From Stenotrophomonas maltophilia R551-3 (GTDB lineage: Bacteria; Pseudomonadota; Gammaproteobacteria; Xanthomonadales; Xanthomonadaceae), in NCBI RefSeq assembly GCF_000020665.1, contig NC_011071.1:982501-1046500 (forward strand): a stretch of DNA of 64,000 bases, given 5' to 3'. Every line of letters begins with the position of its first letter. The first letter of the stretch is position 1. Below are positions 44,112-52,068 of this stretch, in pieces. The position numbers and the translations under genes are program-made. Below the pieces are notes generated by a model that saw nothing but the letters and a program-made list of their open reading frames with translations, made no database searches and was not told where the DNA came from.

Positions 44112-44139
44112 TTGACGGCCCCTGAAAATCCCCTATAAT
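44112..44139 (+). promoter_or_regulatory. Promoter of tRNA-Val
   Basis: TTGACG (44112-44117), 16-bp spacer, TATAAT (44134-44139): strong sigma-70 match, starting about 12 bp before the tRNA. Confidence 0.88.
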
Positions 44140-44157
44140 GAGCGGCTCAGCAACACC

Positions 44158-44232
44158 GGGCGGTTAGCTCAGCGGTAGAGCATTGCCTTCACACGGCAAG
44201 GGTCACAGGTTCGATCCCTGTACCGCCCACCA
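44158..44232 (+). tRNA. tRNA-Val (CAC)
   Basis: Cloverleaf from GGGCGGTTAGCTC to ACCGCCCACCA. Anticodon stem TTGCC/GGCAA with loop TTCACAC gives anticodon CAC. T-arm ACAGGTTCGATCCCTGT. CCA is encoded; 75 nt. Confidence 0.97.
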
Positions 44233-44249
44233 TGTTGCAGAACGAAAGA

Positions 44250-44275
44250 AGCCTCCAGCAATGGGGGCTTTTTTG
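44250..44275 (+). terminator. Terminator of tRNA-Val
   Basis: AGCCTCC-AGCAAT-GGGGGCT followed by TTTTTT. Confidence 0.88.
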
Positions 44276-44484
44276 TTGCCTGGACATCAGTGCGGCTTTC
44301 CTGCAGCAGGCACCGTGCAGCGCCATCGTTGACGGCGCGATCCACCATCTCCCGCAACCGCGCGGCGCGCTCTGGGACGCACTTCACCGATGCGGGCAGA
44401 GGGTTCCATCCATGCGCTGTTCCGCCGCCCCGGGCAGGCGTAGTCTCAGCCTGTCGCCGTACCCATCCACGCTGGAGTGCCACC

Positions 44485-44865
44485 ATGCCGCTCGCCCGCA
44501 TCGATGTTCGCAAAGGTAAATCCGCCGACTACCTGCAGCGCGTCGGCGAAACCATCTACCAGGCCCTGCGCGCGGTGGGCGTGCCGGAGAACGATCGCTT
44601 CCAGATCTTCCAGGAGCACGCGCCGGGCACGCTGATCTACGATCCCGGCTACCTGGGCGTGGACCGCACCGACGACTTCATCTGCATCCAGATCACCTGG
44701 AACGAAGGGCGCACGCTGGAGCAGAAGAAGGCGCTGTACGCCGGCATCGCCGATGGCCTGCACGCGGCGGTGGGCATTCGCCGCGAGGATGTGTTCATCA
44801 ACCTGGTGGAAGTGAAGAAGGAGAACTGGTCGTTCGGCAATGGGCAGGCGCAGTACGTGAGTTGA
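44485..44865 (+). CDS. Tautomerase family protein
   Basis: A 126-residue protein of the 4-oxalocrotonate tautomerase superfamily. After removal of Met1, Pro2 (MPLARIDVRKGKS) would act as the catalytic base. The length is nearly twice that of a short 4-OT subunit, suggesting a fused double beta-alpha-beta fold. FINLVEVKKENWSFGNGQAQY resembles tautomerases of the aromatic-compound type. Substrate unknown. It borders the tail locus. Confidence 0.88.
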   Translation: MPLARIDVRKGKSADYLQRVGETIYQALRAVGVPENDRFQIFQEHAPGTLIYDPGYLGVDRTDDFICIQITWNEGRTLEQKKALYAGIADGLHAAVGIRREDVFINLVEVKKENWSFGNGQAQYVS

Positions 44866-44875
44866 TGCGCGAAGC

Positions 44876-44900
44876 GCATCCACGCATGGCGTGGATCTAC
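44876..44900. repeat. SMAG-type palindrome at the end of the tail locus
   Basis: GCATCCACGCATGGCG then TGGATCTAC. On the minus strand its GTAG supplies the stop codon of gene D. Confidence 0.8.
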
Positions 44901-45970
44901 ACCTCGCTGCCGACCTGCTCGCCTTCGGTGGCTGCGGCACTGCGGGCCGCCTTCACTGCATCGGCACTGTTGGGTTGTTCGCACTCGATGCTGGTCACGT
45001 AGCCATCGTGGCTGATGTTGTGCTCGGCGCGCTTGACCAGCCACTGCCCATCCACGCCATCGCGGAAGCCCTGCATCACCACCGTGGCTTCGGCCATCAG
45101 CGTCTCGCGGCCGGGCAGGGTGTAGCTGAGCGTACGCGTCTGCCGGGCTTGTTCCTGATGCTTGGCGCGCGCTGCGGCTTCGGCGGCTTCGCGGTCGGCG
45201 TAGGCCATGCGCAGGCGCACGATCGGTTCACCGCTGCCCAACTTCACCTCCTGGCGCGTGGCACCACGTACATCGCGGTAGTAGGCAATGGTGGTGCCGG
45301 TTTTCTCGCGTGAGACGATGCTCACTTTGTAGCTGCTGCCATCGGCGGGGGTCAGGGTGACGTCGGGAATGCGCTCACCGCTGGCACTGGTGGAGTCGCC
45401 CCGTTTGACGAACATCAGGCGGCCGCCGCCCGGCTTGGCGATGGCATCGTGCTGCTTGGCCATGCGCAGCAGCAGGTTCATGTCCGATTCCTGCGACTGC
45501 ACCGTCAGCGGAAGCACGATGGACGCAAGCGATCCACTCACGGCGGCGCTCAGTCCGTGCTCGGCGGCCATGCGCTGCACCATGCCACCGATCGTCGTGC
45601 CCTTCTTCCAGGTGCGCGTCTTCTGTGTCTGCAGCTCATTCTTGCCACCCTTGCTGGCCTCGAACGGCGCGGCGCGCGCGCGCAGGGTCATGCTGCCCGG
45701 GTAGCCGGAAATCTCCACTTCGTCGCAGATGTACAGGCCCATGCGCCGCACTTCACCGTCGTAGCCGATGAAGGCTTCCAGCTCCGCGCCTGCCGGCGGC
45801 AGCTGGATCGGATCGGAAGGATCATGGTCGGCCAGTTGCAGTTCCAGCATGTCCGAGTTGTTGTCGGTCTCGTCGGTGATCCGCAGCGACTTGAAGCGCG
45901 ATCTGATGATGTCGGTGATGTCCTGGTTGTTGGCCACCACGCGGAAGGTAGGTGTGATGTTCAGTCCCAC
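44897..45970 (-). CDS. D: P2-like tail protein gpD (late control D / baseplate hub)
   Basis: A 357-residue homolog of P2 gpD, the tail hub protein (gp27-like) at the centre of the baseplate. FRVVANNQDITDIIRSRFKSLRITDE and WKKGTTIGGMVQRMAAEHGL are typical. GTG 45970 is the start; it overlaps gene X by 10 bp. The TAG stop is formed by a SMAG end. It is the last gene of the leftward tail operon. Confidence 0.93.
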   Translation of the reverse strand: MGLNITPTFRVVANNQDITDIIRSRFKSLRITDETDNNSDMLELQLADHDPSDPIQLPPAGAELEAFIGYDGEVRRMGLYICDEVEISGYPGSMTLRARAAPFEASKGGKNELQTQKTRTWKKGTTIGGMVQRMAAEHGLSAAVSGSLASIVLPLTVQSQESDMNLLLRMAKQHDAIAKPGGGRLMFVKRGDSTSASGERIPDVTLTPADGSSYKVSIVSREKTGTTIAYYRDVRGATRQEVKLGSGEPIVRLRMAYADREAAEAAARAKHQEQARQTRTLSYTLPGRETLMAEATVVMQGFRDGVDGQWLVKRAEHNISHDGYVTSIECEQPNSADAVKAARSAAATEGEQVGSEV

Positions 45971-46176
45971 AGGGCCACCCCCTTGCGCTCGCTTGCTGGG
46001 CGCTGCACATCCGGCAGGGTGATCGCCATGCCCGCGGGTAGTACCGCGCCGCGTGCGGCAAGCCCCGGGTTGGCGTCGAACACCGCGCGCAGGATGGCCG
46101 GTGATTGTTCGCCATAGTGCGCATACGCGATGCGGTCAACGACGTCGCCGTCGCGGGTGTTATACGTTCGTGCCAT
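45961..46176 (-). CDS. X: P2-like tail protein gpX (LysM-like)
   Basis: A 71-residue LysM-like tail protein: ARTYNTRDGDVVDRIAYAHYG and LPAGMAITLPD. It fits P2 gpX in place and size. It overlaps U and D, so these three are translated together. Confidence 0.88.
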   Translation of the reverse strand: MARTYNTRDGDVVDRIAYAHYGEQSPAILRAVFDANPGLAARGAVLPAGMAITLPDVQRPASERKGVALWD

Positions 46177-46627
46177 CGCTGTGCTTCCGCAGGGAGAGGG
46201 TGAATTCTTGCCGCTGGATTCCCGCATCGACGGTGAATCCGGAGGCGGTGGCATCGATCTTGTCGATGACCCACAGGCCCAGGTTTCCGCCCTTGCCGGT
46301 CAGCAGCCGCTGGGGCTTGCCCTGTGCCGCCAGCTTGCGCAGCTGCGAGAGCTCATTGCCGGCACCCCGGAACTGATAGTGGATGATGCCGGGCAGCGTC
46401 ATGCTGGCCTTGCCAGGGCCGGTGTACTGCAGGGCGGCCATCTGCCCGATGCGCTCCTGGGCTGCCCAGCCATATTCGTTGCTCTGCTGGATCTCCTGGA
46501 ACACGGCGGTGTTGAGGCTGAACTTGAAGCCGCCCAGCATCAGCAGCACCGGGGCGTTGCCGGAGTCGTTGCTCTGGAAACTGGACAACAGCTTGTCGAT
46601 GGATGCGGTTACGAACTCGCGCTTCAT
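46160..46627 (-). CDS. U: P2-like tail protein gpU
   Basis: A 155-residue homolog of P2 gpU, a tail-assembly protein (probable tail terminator/chaperone near the tip). Typical segments: LMLGGFKFSLNTAVFQEIQQ and GQPQRLLTGKGG-like KPQRLLTGKGGNLGLWVID. It lies 2 bp after the tape measure gene. Confidence 0.9.
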   Translation of the reverse strand: MKREFVTASIDKLLSSFQSNDSGNAPVLLMLGGFKFSLNTAVFQEIQQSNEYGWAAQERIGQMAALQYTGPGKASMTLPGIIHYQFRGAGNELSQLRKLAAQGKPQRLLTGKGGNLGLWVIDKIDATASGFTVDAGIQRQEFTLSLRKHSDGTNV

Positions 46628-46629
46628 GC

Positions 46630-49101
46630 TTAGTTCCTGTCTGCCAGGCCGCCACGGGCAGCAACCGCGTTGCGGCGCTGCAGTTCGTCGGCCGTGCGAC
46701 GTGCCACCGATTCGCTGGATTCACCGGGTTGCTGGTGGATGGTGATGTTGTTGGTCTGTTGTTGCTGCACGGTGGTGACACCGCGCGGGGAGGGCGATGG
46801 CATGTCGGGTGCGGTACGACCCCGAGCGGCCTCGCTGATGCCTCCCCATCGCTTGCGCGCCCCCGGCGCGTCCAACGTGGCGACGTCGCCGACCAGGCCC
46901 ACGGCGTCATCCAGGCCACCTCGGCCGCCCGCCCGCATGTTGGTGTAACCCACCATGCCGTTGCCGATCGCTTCCGCACCACCGGCAAGCACCTCCTTCC
47001 CGAAGTCCAGGCCCTTGCCGACCAGCGCACTGACCTTGCCAATGCCTCCTTCGACGAACCCCATCAGCTTCTCGACGTAGGGCATGAGGAAATCCAGCTT
47101 CGGAACGAGCCAGTTGAACAGGGATTCGGCACCGGACTTGATCGCGGTCCACATCATGCTCATTACGCTGCCGATCCCGCTCGCGACGGTCGTGTACACG
47201 TTGCCCATCCAGACGACGTACTGCACCAAGCCGCTGATGAGCTGGATGTTCATTCTCAGGCCTTCCATCAGAACGGTACCGAGGAAGCTGCCGATCTGGG
47301 CAACGCGTGACAGTTCGTTGCCGGTGTACTGTGCAGGTGCAAGCATCTTCGACAGCCAGTCCCACGCCTGGCCGATCAGCCCGCTCATGACTTCCCAGGC
47401 GGGGCGCAGTGGTTCAACCGCGCGCATCAGTTCACCCATCGCCGCGGTGCCTGCACCGCTCAGGCCGTCCCAGACGCCGCCCAGGAATGCCTTGATCGGC
47501 TCCCAGTACTTGCGCACCAGGATGGCGCCTGCGGTGATCGCTGCGATGGCGATCGTGATCGGCCCGCCACCGATGGCCGCCACCGCAGTGGCAACCACAC
47601 GGAAGCCCGACGCCAGGCGCATGGCCATCGGCCCGAAGCGCCCCATCTGTGCCAGCAGGCTGCCACCCCGGAACAGCTGGAAGGCCTTCTGTACGCCCAG
47701 GATCGGGCCCTGCAGGAACGTCCAGGCGTAGCGTGCGCCGAGCACCGCCGTGCGCATGCCCAGCATGCCGACCACGATCTGCGTGGCGTTGGCGATCAGC
47801 TTCGGGTTTTCCTGCACGAACGAGGTGACCCCGTTCAACAGTTCGGTCAGTTTGACCGCAGCCTCGCCCACCGCCGGCAGCAGCGCCGCACCGAAGGCCT
47901 TGGACAGGTTGTCCACAGCGATCTTGGCGCCTTCGATTTTCTGCGGATCGGTCTGCATCGCATCGGCATACGCCGCATCGGTGGTACCCGCCGATCCATT
48001 CAAGGCCTTGTCGCGGACGCGGATGTAGGTATCCCAGTTCTCGATCATCGGCTGGACGAAGTTCTTCGCCTGTGCATCGCTGAACAGGGTGCCGATCTTC
48101 TTCTGGTCGCCTGCGGTGGCCTGGATGATTCCCTGCATGGCCGCATCGAAGGGATTGCCACCGTCGGTCTGTGCGTCACCGATGATCTTGCGCAGATCCA
48201 GGTTGAGGCTCTTCTTCGCCTTGTTCTGCAGCTCCGGCGACAGGACGGACGACATGAAGTTCTTCATGTTGCTGGCGGCCTTGTCGGCGCCGCCGGCCGA
48301 ATCCAGCGTGGCCTGCAGGGCGGCGCCGAGGGTGGCGGCCGCCGAGGTGCCCTGCAGCTTCATCGCTTCGAACGACGAACCCAGGGTGGGCAGCACTTCG
48401 GCCATGTCCTTCAGGCCCAGGCCGCCCTGCCGGCTGTTGACGACCAGCACATCCAGCGCGCTCTGCATGCGCGAGGGATCGATATTGAACGACTGCTGCA
48501 GGGCGGCCGCGGCCTGGGCCACATCATCGATGCTGGCGCCGGTGACGGTGGTGGTCCGCCCGATCGCGCCCAGGCTGGCCTGGGCTGATTGCGCATCCAT
48601 GCCGGCGTCGATCATCAGCCTGATCGAGCGCTGCAGCGTGTCGGCGCCTTGGTTGGTTGCACGCGACTGTTCCAGGATGGCCTGCCCCAGTGCGCTCACC
48701 TGGGCCCGGCTGAGGTTGGCCGCCACGCCGATCTGCTGGTTCTGGCGAGCGAAGCCGGAGGCGTTCTCTACCGGCTTGGCCAGCGCGGTAACGGCCGTGC
48801 CAAGCGCACCACGTGCCTCGCCGAATGCCGAGCCGAGCTTCTCGCGCTTCTCCAGATTGGCGGTACGCTTTGCCTCGATGCTCTCCAGTGCCTCCTGCGA
48901 GGCACGCAGCGCGTCGACCTGTGTACGCATGCGAGCGTATTCCTTGCTCGTCGTGCTCAGACGGGCAAGCCTGCGGTCCAGCAGTGTCAACTCGGTGCCG
49001 ATGCGCTTGATGCCATCGTTGGCGAAGGACAATGCGTCCTTCAGCGATTTGGACACCGAGCCGCCGATCGTGATCGTTGTCGTTTGAACGTTATTGGCCA
49101 T
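46630..49101 (-). CDS. T: Tail tape measure protein (gpT-like)
   Basis: An 823-residue protein, nearly the length of P2 gpT. It has an N-terminal coiled coil (residues 20-110), the TMP core (NQQIGVAANLSRAQVSALGQAI), hydrophobic helices around 470-560 (VVATAVAAIGGGPITIAIAA) and an alanine-rich tail. Its length sets the tail length, so the tube should be close to that of P2. The start overlaps the E' reading frame. Confidence 0.93.
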   Translation of the reverse strand: MANNVQTTTITIGGSVSKSLKDALSFANDGIKRIGTELTLLDRRLARLSTTSKEYARMRTQVDALRASQEALESIEAKRTANLEKREKLGSAFGEARGALGTAVTALAKPVENASGFARQNQQIGVAANLSRAQVSALGQAILEQSRATNQGADTLQRSIRLMIDAGMDAQSAQASLGAIGRTTTVTGASIDDVAQAAAALQQSFNIDPSRMQSALDVLVVNSRQGGLGLKDMAEVLPTLGSSFEAMKLQGTSAAATLGAALQATLDSAGGADKAASNMKNFMSSVLSPELQNKAKKSLNLDLRKIIGDAQTDGGNPFDAAMQGIIQATAGDQKKIGTLFSDAQAKNFVQPMIENWDTYIRVRDKALNGSAGTTDAAYADAMQTDPQKIEGAKIAVDNLSKAFGAALLPAVGEAAVKLTELLNGVTSFVQENPKLIANATQIVVGMLGMRTAVLGARYAWTFLQGPILGVQKAFQLFRGGSLLAQMGRFGPMAMRLASGFRVVATAVAAIGGGPITIAIAAITAGAILVRKYWEPIKAFLGGVWDGLSGAGTAAMGELMRAVEPLRPAWEVMSGLIGQAWDWLSKMLAPAQYTGNELSRVAQIGSFLGTVLMEGLRMNIQLISGLVQYVVWMGNVYTTVASGIGSVMSMMWTAIKSGAESLFNWLVPKLDFLMPYVEKLMGFVEGGIGKVSALVGKGLDFGKEVLAGGAEAIGNGMVGYTNMRAGGRGGLDDAVGLVGDVATLDAPGARKRWGGISEAARGRTAPDMPSPSPRGVTTVQQQQTNNITIHQQPGESSESVARRTADELQRRNAVAARGGLADRN

Positions 49102-49512
49102 GTACCGGCAACCCCTGAATCCACCAGATGAACTTCGACACCCGCAGCGTCATGATCTCGCGCAGGCCCCAGCCGGTATGTCCGGCCAGGGCAAGCACTC
49201 CCTGCCTGATCTGCGGCAGGGTCAGGTGGTAAAAAGTGCCACGCCTGCCTGCAGTCGGGCGTAGTCGCGCAGCGGCATCTTGCGCACGTCGTCCGGCGAG
49301 ATCTCGCACAGGTTGGCGATCATCCGCACCTCACGCTGGGCGTCGCTGCCCTTGTCGTCCTGGTAGCGCTCCATGTCTTCCACGGTCGGTTCACGCATGC
49401 GCAGCACGGCGGTCTCCATGCCGTTGACCTGGCGCGGGCGGGTGAGGGTGATCTCGGCAAAGCCATCGCGCTCGATGACGGTGTCGGTGGGGGTCTTGGT
49501 CTTGCTGGACAT
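49091..49512 (-). CDS. Tail assembly chaperone E+E' (predicted -1 frameshift product)
   Basis: In P2-like tails, gpE is extended into gpE+E' by a -1 ribosomal frameshift. Here gpE reads to AGVALF; a T5 run (CTTTTTA on the minus strand, 49236-49230) lies at its end, and a -1 slip at the Phe codon enters a frame that runs on for 46 codons (YHLTLPQIRQGVLALAGHTG to the stop at 49091). The fused product would be 140 residues, close to P2's. The heptamer is not a perfect X-XXY-YYZ site, so single-tRNA slipping is assumed. E' overlaps the start of T by 11 bp, as expected. Confidence 0.72.
49222..49512 (-). CDS. E: Tail assembly chaperone gpE
   Basis: A 96-residue P2 gpE-like protein (MSSKTKTPTDTVIERDGFAE; MREPTVEDMERYQDDKG; NLCEISPDDVRKMPLRDYARL). 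It is the unshifted product of the E/E' pair and helps polymerise the tube around the tape measure. A GC hairpin (GGGGGCGCGAGGCGCCCCC) lies in the 80-bp gap between FII and E. Confidence 0.92.
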   Translation of the reverse strand: MSSKTKTPTDTVIERDGFAEITLTRPRQVNGMETAVLRMREPTVEDMERYQDDKGSDAQREVRMIANLCEISPDDVRKMPLRDYARLQAGVALFTT

Positions 49513-49592
49513 GGAGGCGTTCCTGGAATTCGATGCAGTGCGATGGATGCGGGGGCGCGAGGCGCCCCCGGGTTCTTCGGTGCGGCGTGGGC

Positions 49593-50096
49593 TCAGATGC
49601 CCAGCGCGCCGCGGATGCCGGCCAGGACGTCGACGCCACCTTGGCGGGCGATCATGTTGACCACGTCGATCTCCTGCACGACCTGGGCGCCATGGGTCAG
49701 CTTGTAGTAGCTCAGCGCCAGGCTGACCTTGATCGTGCCCTTCTCGCCGACCTTGGTTTCACCACGGTCCAGCAGCTTCAGCTTGCCGCGCATGTTGTGC
49801 ACGACCTGGGTCACTTCGCCGTCATCGCCTTCCAGCGCCTCGCGGGCGGTGAAGCCGTATTCCTTGCTTTCAACGACGTGGAACTTGCTCATGATCTCCG
49901 CGTCGTCGGAGGCGAACTCGACCTCGGCGGTCAGCTTTTCATGGCCGAGCACGATCTCGGTCGGGGCGAGCATGCCGCCGGCCTGGAAGTCCTCGGTCTT
50001 CAGCGACAGCTTCGGTGCGGTGAAGGACATCACGCTGCCGGCATAGCCCTTGCCGTCGACGTAGAAGTTGAAGTTTTTGCGGATCTTGCGCGCCAT
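49593..50096 (-). CDS. FII: Tail tube protein FII
   Basis: A 167-residue P2 FII-like inner tube protein: RKNFNFYVDGKGYAGSVMSF, KTEDFQAGGMLAPTEI and SYYKLTHGAQVVQEIDVVN. It forms the rigid tube inside the sheath and lies 2 bp after FI. Confidence 0.94.
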   Translation of the reverse strand: MARKIRKNFNFYVDGKGYAGSVMSFTAPKLSLKTEDFQAGGMLAPTEIVLGHEKLTAEVEFASDDAEIMSKFHVVESKEYGFTAREALEGDDGEVTQVVHNMRGKLKLLDRGETKVGEKGTIKVSLALSYYKLTHGAQVVQEIDVVNMIARQGGVDVLAGIRGALGI

Positions 50097-50098
50097 GC

Positions 50099-51301
50099 TT
50101 AGAAGATCTCCGAGACGTAGTTGTTGTTCATGTGCATGCGGAAGGTCAGCTGCTCACCCGGGTAGGTCGGGGTGAAGTCGAAGTCCCAGTAGAAACGGCC
50201 CTGTGCCACGCTGTCCGCTGCGTTCAGTTCCGGGTCGATCCAGCAGTTGCCGCCGAGGATCGCGCCCTGGGTCTTCAGGCCGCGCAGGAAGGCGTTGACA
50301 CCCTCGCGCACGTCATCGACGTAGGTCTTGCTGATGCCGCGATCGACGGCCCACAGATGGGCAGCCTCGAGACTGTCGGCAATGATGTCGGCAGTGCGGA
50401 CCACGCACAGGAACTGCCACTTCTGGTCGATGCTGGTGGTGCGGTTGCCCCAAAGGCGGAAGCCTCCTTCGCGGATGACCGTGGCCACGTTCGACTGGTT
50501 GAGCAGGTTGGCGCGGCTGGTCGCGTCGGACAGTCCGAAGTCGATGGCACGCGCGGTACCGACCACGCCGTTGAGTTCCAGGTTCGACGGCGACGCCCAC
50601 CAGCCGCGTTCGTTGTCGCTGCGGGCGATGGCGCCGGCCACGGCACCGGAGGCGTAGCGGGTGACGATGGCCTCACCGGACTGCACCAGCAGCGCCGGGT
50701 CGACCACGTAGACGCGCTTGGAACCGGTCAGGGCGGTGGTGCTCTTGGCAGCGTCGTCGGTGCTGTTCGGGCCGTCCTTGATGATCACCGCGCGCAGTTT
50801 GTCGGCGATGCCGAGCAGTTCGGCCACAACCGGGTTAGCCAGTACGGCGTCCGGCTTGGCCGGATCGGTGGGGTGCACATGGGTGAAGCCCGGTGCGACC
50901 AGGATGCGCGGCTTGACGCCAACGATGGACTTGGCCGCCAGCAGGGCATGCACGCCCTTGTAGTCACCGGTCTGTGCGTCCACGCCGCCGAGCACGTTGG
51001 CCAGGGTGGCACTTTCGTTGGCGCCGTTCTCGACGCGGATGACGACGACGACAGCACTGGACTGATCGAAGATCGCATCGAGTGCGCCTGGCAGGGTGCC
51101 GGCTTCGGCGCCGGCCTTGGCCGACAGCTTGGCGGCCTGCGACGGTGAGGTCACCAGGACGGGAGTGTTGATGGGGAACGCTTCGGTATCAGCCAGCGGT
51201 GCGGTGCCGACGATGCCGATCACGCTGGTGGATGCAACAGCGATCGAGCGCGCACCGGTGTCGATGTTGACGACCTGTACGCCGTGGAGAAATTCGGTCA
51301 T
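50099..51301 (-). CDS. FI: Contractile tail sheath protein FI
   Basis: A 400-residue P2 FI-like sheath protein: MTEFLHGVQVVNIDTGARSI at the N-terminus and SRANLLNQSNVATVIREGGF, RLWGNRTTS, FRMHMNNNYVSEIF towards the end. The ATG at 51301 has an RBS (GAGG). Its presence shows that the tail is contractile (myovirus or R-type). Confidence 0.95.
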   Translation of the reverse strand: MTEFLHGVQVVNIDTGARSIAVASTSVIGIVGTAPLADTEAFPINTPVLVTSPSQAAKLSAKAGAEAGTLPGALDAIFDQSSAVVVVIRVENGANESATLANVLGGVDAQTGDYKGVHALLAAKSIVGVKPRILVAPGFTHVHPTDPAKPDAVLANPVVAELLGIADKLRAVIIKDGPNSTDDAAKSTTALTGSKRVYVVDPALLVQSGEAIVTRYASGAVAGAIARSDNERGWWASPSNLELNGVVGTARAIDFGLSDATSRANLLNQSNVATVIREGGFRLWGNRTTSIDQKWQFLCVVRTADIIADSLEAAHLWAVDRGISKTYVDDVREGVNAFLRGLKTQGAILGGNCWIDPELNAADSVAQGRFYWDFDFTPTYPGEQLTFRMHMNNNYVSEIF

Positions 51302-51407
51302 TCGGAGAGGTTCCTCGGTGTGGTGGTGTGCCTGCAGATGCAGGCGACGGGTATATCTTCGGAAAATGTGGTTATCGCGATAATTGCAGCGGTGGTCCGC
51401 TGATTGA
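51302..51407. other. Gap upstream of the sheath gene
   Basis: A 106-bp stretch with a small hairpin (GCCTGCAGATGCAGGC) near 51330 and an A+T-rich patch near 51355-51385. It may hold a secondary promoter for the FI-FII structural genes; no clear -10/-35 pair was found. Confidence 0.35.
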
Positions 51408-52067
51408 TCAGACCCAGCCGGAGGCGCTGACGCTGGCGCTGAAGGTGGAAACCTGTGCGTTCCCGCCGGCACGGCGCAGCGCGACGGAAATGCTGACGCT
51501 GTCCGATTCGTAGCTGGCGGACCTGGCAGGGACGCTGATCGACACGCCTGCCGACGGAGCCGCCGATGCCTGCACGAACGAGGGAGCACTCGTGCTGAAA
51601 GAGGCTTTAGCAGGCGAGGAGCCGGTGATCTGCACTTCGTACTCGGAAACGCTTGCACCTGCCGGAAGCCACCGGCCCGACGCTGCTACTGAGCTGCCTC
51701 CATTGCCGCCACCGGCAACGCCAGTGCGGATGGCATAGGTACCGTCGGCGTATATCAGGATTGAGACGGTTGCCGACACGGAGCCGGTGGAGTTGGTCTT
51801 GGCACCGTTGCTTGCCGAGTAGCCCTTGCCATGGAACGGCAGCCTGTAGGTGGCGCTGCCGCGAGCCGCCCACAGGTTGGACACGTCCATGCCATTGATG
51901 CGATGGCCTACGTCAGCACGCTTGCTGCCGTACTGGATGTGGGCATAGCGACGACTGAGGTCGGTGCCGCCTACACGCCGACCGCAATCCTGTGCGATGG
52001 GGCCTTCCACGTAGGGATCGAACAGATCGTCGAAATCGGCGCCTGCGGAGCGGTATCCACTGGGCAT
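51408..52067 (-). CDS. Tail-fibre-associated protein of unknown function
   Basis: A 219-residue protein directly after the fibre gene (1 bp gap), where P2 has the fibre-assembly gene G, but it does not look like gpG. The first 80 residues (GYRSAGADFDDLFDPYVEG, QYGSKRADVGHRINGMDVSNLWAARG) form a pattern that I recall from other xanthomonad phages; the C-terminal part is Ser/Ala/Val-rich and beta-sheet-like (VSISVPARSASYESDSVSIS). Perhaps a second fibre or a fibre accessory protein. Confidence 0.7.
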   Translation of the reverse strand: MPSGYRSAGADFDDLFDPYVEGPIAQDCGRRVGGTDLSRRYAHIQYGSKRADVGHRINGMDVSNLWAARGSATYRLPFHGKGYSASNGAKTNSTGSVSATVSILIYADGTYAIRTGVAGGGNGGSSVAASGRWLPAGASVSEYEVQITGSSPAKASFSTSAPSFVQASAAPSAGVSISVPARSASYESDSVSISVALRRAGGNAQVSTFSASVSASGWV

Positions 52068-52068
52068 G

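Noticed and set aside
44158..44900. tRNA-Val as the attachment site of the phage-like locus
   Set aside because: The tRNA, its terminator and a tautomerase gene are intact before the locus; no integrase or repeat of the tRNA end was seen on the phage side.
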